Of a stretch of 19,278 nt of DNA, positions 15,035 through 19,278 are shown one piece after another. Source of the DNA: Bacillota bacterium (GTDB taxonomy: Bacteria; Bacillota; Clostridia; Lachnospirales; Lachnospiraceae); contig JAFADH010000269.1 of assembly GCA_023424995.1 (NCBI GenBank), positions 1 to 19,278 on the forward strand. The letters are read 5' to 3'. The notes below the pieces were generated by a model. The model searched no databases. It had not been told where the DNA came from and saw only the letters and a program-made list of their open reading frames with translations. The position numbers and the translations under genes are program-made. Each line of letters opens with the position of its first letter. Position 1 is the first letter of the stretch.

Positions 15035-16024
15035 TACGATCGATTTCAGGTTAGGAATCAATACTGCAACAATCAGGATAAAACCAATCATGATCTTTCT
15101 TGAGTTTGCATCCACTCCCATTAAACCCAGGGAATAAGATAAGAATGTCATGATCAGGGTCGCAATAATCGGCCCATAGACCTTACCCTTGCCGCCGTTG
15201 GTTGAGATGCCGCCCAGGACACAGATGGCAATCGCATCCAGCTCATATCCGGTACCCATGGTCGAGCTGACACCGCCGCCCATACGTCCTACGAAAAAGA
15301 TAGAGGTAATACCCGCCATGATTCCCATTAATATGAACACAGCCAGCTTGGTCCGCTCAACATTGATACCGGAATAAGCCGCACAGGTCGCATTGTTGCC
15401 GATGATATAAAGCTTGCGGCCAAAGGCGGACTTATGCAGTACTATCATAAAGATGACAGCCATCAGCAAAAAGCAGATCAGTGCTACCGGTATCCCCAAT
15501 ATATTGGTCCAGGCAATCCGTACATAGAATTCCGGAAAGTTTTTCAAAACATTGACATCCAGGATGATTTTAACGATGCCCCGGAATAACATAGAAGTCG
15601 AAATCGTTACGATAACGGAGGGCATCTTCAGATAAGCGATTAAAAAACCGTTGAATGCCCCGCACAAGCCCCCCGCTGCGATACCGAGCAATACGCTGAC
15701 TATTACGGGAAGTCCCGCGTCCATGGATAATCCGGTTGCCATGGAAGCCATGATCATAATGGAGGCAACCGACACATCAATGTCGCCGATCATAAGTATA
15801 AATATCATGCCGAGCACCAAGGGGGATAAATCCATACCCGATTGGATGATTGACTGGATTGTGCCCGGTGCAAAGTACAGGTCGCTCTTTGTCAGCATCA
15901 GTACTGCATTAATAAGGATAAGGATATAAACCAGCAGCATTTCCCATTGAACCAGGTATTTTCTTAGATCAAACCTGTCTTTTACCGTTAAATTATAAGC
16001 CGGGGCTTTCGTTGTGTTTGACAT
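15020..16024 (-). CDS. Sugar ABC transporter permease (RhaQ/LsrD-like, BPD_transp_2)
   Basis: 334 residues from an ATG at 16024 that shares one base with the stop of the preceding permease (TAATG), with AAAGGGGTG upstream. A soluble N-terminus of about 25 residues is followed by 9-10 hydrophobic segments. Family motifs: GDIDVSVAS (about 80-88), GAFNGFLIAYLKMPSVIVT (about 122-140), YIIGNN then AAYSGI, and AIAICVLGGISTNGGKG near residue 275. These belong to the RbsC/LsrC/RhaP branch of monosaccharide permeases, which carry substrate from the binding protein through the membrane as a heterodimer. The gene's last 15 bases lie in a 29-bp direct repeat that recurs downstream. Confidence 0.95.
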   Translation of the reverse strand: MSNTTKAPAYNLTVKDRFDLRKYLVQWEMLLVYILILINAVLMLTKSDLYFAPGTIQSIIQSGMDLSPLVLGMIFILMIGDIDVSVASIMIMASMATGLSMDAGLPVIVSVLLGIAAGGLCGAFNGFLIAYLKMPSVIVTISTSMLFRGIVKIILDVNVLKNFPEFYVRIAWTNILGIPVALICFLLMAVIFMIVLHKSAFGRKLYIIGNNATCAAYSGINVERTKLAVFILMGIMAGITSIFFVGRMGGGVSSTMGTGYELDAIAICVLGGISTNGGKGKVYGPIIATLIMTFLSYSLGLMGVDANSRKIMIGFILIVAVLIPNLKSIVMRFR

Positions 16025-17028
16025 TAGATGATCGCACCCCTTTCCTTTAAGACACGTTTTCTGGCTGAAAGATTCGTAAACAGGTTAATCGCTACCGCTA
16101 TGATAATAATTCCGCCCTGAATGGCATTCTGCCATACGCTTAATCCGGGAAGCAGGCTGATGAAGTAGGTAATGACACTCATCATTAACGCGCCTATTAT
16201 GACCCCGTCTATTCTGCCTTTGCCTCCGGAGATGCTTACACCGCCAAGGATACAGATGGCGATTGCGATCATTTCATAGCCTTCGCCCATACCGTAGTAG
16301 GCAATGGCATAATTTGCGGTATATAACATACCCGCCAGGCCTGCAAGAGCCCCGCAGAGAGTGAAGGACATAAATGTCACTTTGGCCTGGTCAATACCTG
16401 CCACCCTGGCAGATTCCTTATTCGAACCGATGGCATAGATCCTTCTGCCCTTAGAGGTATATCCCAGAAAAACACCTGCGATAATGAAGATGATTACCGT
16501 AATCCATAAAATGTTATATATTCCGAATATCCTGCCCGTAGCGAATTTTAAATAGCCTTCGGTAAACTGATGGGGGAACCACCATTTGCCGCCGGATGCC
16601 AGGAACGCAAATCCACGGTAAATATACATCGTACCAAGAGTCGCTATCATCGGGACCATTCTGAGGTAGCCGACAACAAATCCGTTAAAAGCTCCGCATA
16701 ATGCTCCGACTAAAATTCCAAGCAATACCCAGACGATGGCCGGCAACTCCGTATATCTGCTCATCAGCGATGAGCAGATAACACCGGAAAGCCCCAGGGT
16801 AGAGGCAATTGACAGATCAATGCCTCCGGTGATGATCACCATCATCACACCGACCGCCAGCAGCATATATACTGCGTTGTTCTGAAGCATATTCATGATG
16901 GAGTTAACGGAATACATGGACGGTGTGATGACTGCGGCCATGATCAGGAGTGCTGTAAATGCAATTAAAAGTCCGGTATTTCTCCCATTCAATATATTTT
17001 TGCCAGCTGATTTATTCTTGTTCTTCAC
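16024..17028 (-). CDS. Sugar ABC transporter permease (RhaP/LsrC-like, BPD_transp_2)
   Basis: 334 residues starting with GTG at 17028. Its ribosome binding site GGAGG lies inside the last codons of the ATPase gene, only 3 bp separate stop and start, and translation is probably coupled. Nine or ten hydrophobic segments; motifs ITGGIDLSIAS (about 66-76), GAFNGFVVGYLRMVPMIATL (about 113-132), YAIGSNKESARVAGI and AIAICILGGVSISGGKG. It is the partner of the next permease, with the same length and the same motif order, as expected for two related subunits forming the channel. The substrate is inferred from the binding protein of the same operon. Confidence 0.95.
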   Translation of the reverse strand: MKNKNKSAGKNILNGRNTGLLIAFTALLIMAAVITPSMYSVNSIMNMLQNNAVYMLLAVGVMMVIITGGIDLSIASTLGLSGVICSSLMSRYTELPAIVWVLLGILVGALCGAFNGFVVGYLRMVPMIATLGTMYIYRGFAFLASGGKWWFPHQFTEGYLKFATGRIFGIYNILWITVIIFIIAGVFLGYTSKGRRIYAIGSNKESARVAGIDQAKVTFMSFTLCGALAGLAGMLYTANYAIAYYGMGEGYEMIAIAICILGGVSISGGKGRIDGVIIGALMMSVITYFISLLPGLSVWQNAIQGGIIIIAVAINLFTNLSARKRVLKERGAII

Positions 17029-17031
17029 AGC

Positions 17032-18534
17032 CTATTCCTCCGTTCCCTTCTGATTTAATGACGCTTCCAAAATCTTTTCCTGTGTTGCTCCCTGAATAGG
17101 AAAGCTTCCTGTCACACGTCCGGACTTCATAACCACAATATGGTCCGCCATACCCAGAACCTCCGGCATCTCAGAAGAAACCATAATAATTGCATAACCC
17201 CTACAGGCAAGTTCGTTCATGATCTCATATATTGAATATTTCGCGCCCACGTCGATTCCCTTGGTAGGCTCATCCATAATAAGGACCTTCAGATCGCAGG
17301 TCAACAGCTTGGCAAATACCACCTTCTGCTGATTACCGCCGGATAACGACGACGGCAGGGCACTGATATCCTTCGCCTTCAGGTTGATCTTCCGGCATAA
17401 GTCAATCGCATTCTCAATTTCCTGTTTCACCTTCAGCATGCTCTTATTCCGGAATTTTCTCATTGCTGCGGAAGAGACATTCTGGTAGATGGGAAGCTCA
17501 TTGACAAGCCCCTGTATCTGTCTGTCTTCCGGTAAAAGTCCGATACCGTATTGCAAGGCATCAACGGGACTCTTGATACGGATTGCTTCATTGTTCAGTC
17601 TGATTGTTCCGCTGTCGATATTCATAATACCAAAAAGGCTCTGGCATACTTCCGTTCTGCCTGCGCCCACCAGTCCGGTGAGGGCAACGATTTCACCCTT
17701 TCTGACCTTGAAAGAAACGTCTTTGAAATAGCCTTCCTTGGAAATGTTATTGACCTCAAGAACAACCTCCCCCACTTTCGAGGTTTTATGAGGATACATC
17801 TGATCAAGCTCTCTGTTGACCATCTCTGTGATCAGCTGTTGATTTGAAATCTTATCCACATCCCAGGTTCCTATGTATTGTGAGTCGCGAAAAACGGTTA
17901 CTCTGCCGGCAAGACGGTACATATCTTCAAATTTGTGTGTGATAAAGATGATGGATACTCCGTTATCTCTTAATCGTTCGGCAATAAGATATAATTCCTC
18001 ACATTCCTTTTTGCTTAGGGATGCTGTCGGCTCATCCATGATCAGGATTCTTGCATCCCGTGACAAAGCCTTTGCAATCTCAACCAGCTGCTGCTGCGCA
18101 ACGCTCAGGCTGCCCATGGGCTTTAGGACATCGATTTCCCTGCTGAGCGGTTCGATCAGCTCTTTTGCTTTTTGATTCATAAGCTTCCAGTGATACAGAC
18201 CGGCTTTATTCTTAAGCTCCTGACCCATAAAAATATTCTCGGTTACCGTCAGATCAGGGAACGCTGTAACATGCTGATAGATAGCTGCTATTCCAAGCTT
18301 TGCTGAATCCGATGTGGAACGAAGTACTGTTTTCTCTCCCTCCAGAAGCATTACACCGCGATCGGGCTGGTGTACACCCGTTATCACTTTGATGAATGTT
18401 GATTTGCCGGCTCCGTTTTCTCCCATCAGAGCATGTATCTCGCCTCTCTTTAACTGAAAGTGGACACCGTTCAACGCTGTGACACCCCCGAAGGTCTTCA
18501 CCACATCTTTCAGCTCCAAGACATAATTACTCAT
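17032..18534 (-). CDS. Sugar ABC transporter ATPase, duplicated domain (RhaT/LsrA/RbsA-like)
   Basis: 500 residues from an ATG at 18534 with AAGGAG nine bases upstream. Two ABC domains are fused. Domain 1 has Walker A GENGAGKST (38-46), a Q-loop at Gln87, a degenerate signature LSVAQQQ (143-149), Walker B ILIMDE (163-168) and switch His200. Domain 2 has the weak P-loop GLVGAGRTEV (287-296), signature LSGGNQQKV (397-405) and Walker B VLIMDE (417-422). Loss of the Walker A lysine in the second half is normal for the RbsA/XylG family. It powers import of a monosaccharide from the cytoplasmic face. It is the first gene of the operon ATPase, permease, permease, binding protein, the order of lsrACDB and of rhaTPQ. 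Confidence 0.96.
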   Translation of the reverse strand: MSNYVLELKDVVKTFGGVTALNGVHFQLKRGEIHALMGENGAGKSTFIKVITGVHQPDRGVMLLEGEKTVLRSTSDSAKLGIAAIYQHVTAFPDLTVTENIFMGQELKNKAGLYHWKLMNQKAKELIEPLSREIDVLKPMGSLSVAQQQLVEIAKALSRDARILIMDEPTASLSKKECEELYLIAERLRDNGVSIIFITHKFEDMYRLAGRVTVFRDSQYIGTWDVDKISNQQLITEMVNRELDQMYPHKTSKVGEVVLEVNNISKEGYFKDVSFKVRKGEIVALTGLVGAGRTEVCQSLFGIMNIDSGTIRLNNEAIRIKSPVDALQYGIGLLPEDRQIQGLVNELPIYQNVSSAAMRKFRNKSMLKVKQEIENAIDLCRKINLKAKDISALPSSLSGGNQQKVVFAKLLTCDLKVLIMDEPTKGIDVGAKYSIYEIMNELACRGYAIIMVSSEMPEVLGMADHIVVMKSGRVTGSFPIQGATQEKILEASLNQKGTEE

Positions 18535-18637
18535 CCTGATTTTCTCCTTCCGTCCTGCCGTTCGATCTATTGCATAGGTCCATATTAAATATTTCTAAGT
18601 TTCATATGCCATTACGGCCGACTCTTCAATTCTCATA

Positions 18638-18803
18638 CTAGAGCGTGCTTGAAAATTGCTTACTGTGGTCTGTGCGTTACAGTTTGTGGAAGATTTGGCT
18701 CAAATGAGGGAGGCGCAGCGGGCTACGCTGACTGAATTTGAGCCGAATATACCGCAAAGTGGAGCGTACAGAACGCGGGAATGAATTTTCAAACACGCTC
18801 CAG
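18638..18803. mobile_element. ~166-bp imperfect palindrome, MITE-like repeat
   Basis: The ends CTAGAGCGTGCTTGAAAATT (from 18638) and the inverse complement of 18784-18803, CTGGAGCGTGTTTGAAAATT, match at 18 of 20 bases. Pairing continues inward: GGCTCAAAT on the left matches ATTTGAGCC on the right, and intervening words (for example TCTGTGCG against TCTGTACG inverted) differ mainly by G-U-compatible changes. The centre has CAGCG/CGCTG. There is no ORF. A clear target duplication is not visible. It is read as a non-autonomous mobile or REP-like repeat. Confidence 0.6.
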
Positions 18804-18865
18804 CATCCATGCCTGCTACTTACCTGCAGGCCTAAATTCAACGTGTGAATTATGTCTTTTATAAT

Positions 18866-18955
18866 TCATACTATAATCATACTTAATACAGCGATAATTC
18901 CAATGGTAATATCTTTTGATAACAGGTAAAATAATTTGCTGCCATGAGTTTCCAT
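18866..18955 (-). CDS. Possible 29-residue membrane peptide
   Basis: ATG at 18955 to TGA at 18866-18868. It has a polar start (METHGSKLFYLLSKD) and then a hydrophobic stretch, ITIGIIAVLSMIIV. The layout is that of a single-span small membrane protein. The nearest good ribosome binding site (GGAGGGG) is about 18 bases away, further than usual, so translation is uncertain. It sits between the terminator of the upstream binding protein gene and the palindromic element. Confidence 0.25.
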   Translation of the reverse strand: METHGSKLFYLLSKDITIGIIAVLSMIIV

Positions 18956-18992
18956 AATACAATACCGGAGTCCCCTCCTTCACAAAAAGAAA

Positions 18993-19047
18993 GCCGGCTG
19001 ATGCACCGGTTCATCCTGTAAACAGGATCACCAATGCATCAGCCGGC
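18993..19047 (-). terminator. Strong Rho-independent terminator
   Basis: A 13-bp perfect stem (GCCGGCTGATGCA 18993-19005 with 19035-19047) is topped by a second stem ATCCTGT/ACAGGAT (19013-19028). On the minus strand the base is followed by TTTCTTTTTG. It ends the right-edge binding protein gene and separates it from the transporter operon, or allows controlled read-through into it. Confidence 0.85.
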
Positions 19048-19140
19048 CTATTATAAACTCATATAGCTGCGATCATGGTTGACAGAAGCACCGATTATCC
19101 TCCGGATTTAAGGATAATGATTGCGCCGTCTATGCAAAGC

Positions 19141-19278
19141 CTAGAACAAATCCTTCCATTCATCAATATTATCCGCATCAAATTTTAAAGGAGGAGCCAC
19201 AATGACTTCCGTACCGCCATCTTCACAGGGTGATATCTCATAGGTGCCCAGCTCCCCTGCACTGAAGGTCTCCCCCAC
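19141..19278 (-). CDS. C-terminus of a second sugar-binding protein (5' end outside window)
   Basis: 45 codons open from the right edge to a TAG at 19141-19143. The last residues are GGTEVIVAPPLKFDADNIDE followed by WKDLF. They align without gaps with the end of the complete binding protein downstream, GGTAVLAGTPYVFYKGNMND followed by WKKKL: both have GGT-V, a P before F, then N and a W-K near the end. Class I sugar-binding proteins (RhaS, LsrB, RbsB types) commonly end in such an 'F-x-x-x-N-x-x-x-W/Y' tail. It is therefore probably a paralogue serving the same or a related transporter. It ends in its own strong terminator. The assignment rests on a short stretch only. Confidence 0.65.
   Translation of the reverse strand: MGETFSAGELGTYEISPCEDGGTEVIVAPPLKFDADNIDEWKDLF

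Larger units (their letters stand above)
18535..19140. other. 606-bp gap upstream of the transporter operon
   Basis: It contains, in minus-strand order, a strong terminator (19047-18993), a possible small peptide gene (18955-18866) and a long imperfect palindrome (18803-18638), followed by about 100 bp of leader before the ATPase gene. No convincing -35/-10 pair for the operon was found in the last 100 bp. Confidence 0.6.

Noticed and set aside
13585..18534. Identification as an AI-2 (Lsr) importer
   Set aside because: The gene order fits, but LsrB's ligand-contact residues are not kept, and no lsrK, lsrR, lsrF or lsrG is in view. A rhamnose-type sugar is the better reading.

Overview
The window looks like chromosomal DNA from a Gram-positive anaerobe of the Clostridia, most likely a xylan- and sugar-using Lachnospiraceae-type organism. 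The reasons are strong AGGAGG-type ribosome binding sites before nearly every gene, an OmpR-type two-component system, a membrane-anchored family 10 xylanase, a RhaS/LsrB-type sugar ABC transporter with a lipoprotein binding component, and moderate GC. This placement is inference; there is no rRNA or other marker gene here.

Left part (1-7.5 kb), all on the minus strand. A protein cut by the left edge may have a papain/BtrH-like fold. It is preceded by an uncharacterised helical protein (complement 970-2142). Next comes a tight operon of response regulator, sensor kinase and a large membrane-anchored extracytoplasmic protein (complement 2262-6306), then an aminoglycoside-phosphotransferase-like kinase (complement 6563-7495).

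Middle part (7.5-13.6 kb). An AT-rich strip carries a frameshifted gene remnant, terminators and palindromes. It is followed by an exported protein of unknown function (8507-9670, plus). Its leader holds a two-codon ORF with a perfect Shine-Dalgarno sequence, which looks like a second copy of the gene's own start region. An AraC/GyrI-like regulator (complement 10002-10877) is divergent from a modular GH10 xylanase (11095-13050), and a perfect 21-bp palindrome lies between their promoters. A repeat-rich 534-bp gap follows.

Right part (13.6-19.3 kb), minus strand. An ATPase, two permeases and a lipoprotein binding protein form a RhaSTPQ/LsrACDB-type importer, probably for rhamnose or a related sugar. 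The C-terminus of a second, apparently paralogous binding protein enters at the right edge and ends in a strong terminator. The gap between it and the ATPase gene contains a ~166-bp imperfect palindrome resembling a MITE and a possible 29-residue membrane peptide gene.

Taken together, the xylanase would release xylo-oligosaccharides at the cell surface and the ABC system would import a plant-derived monosaccharide. No defence system, CRISPR array, tRNA, rRNA or intact transposase is visible. The most noteworthy items are the palindromic element, the leader with the minimal ORF, the exported orphan protein and the paired binding proteins.
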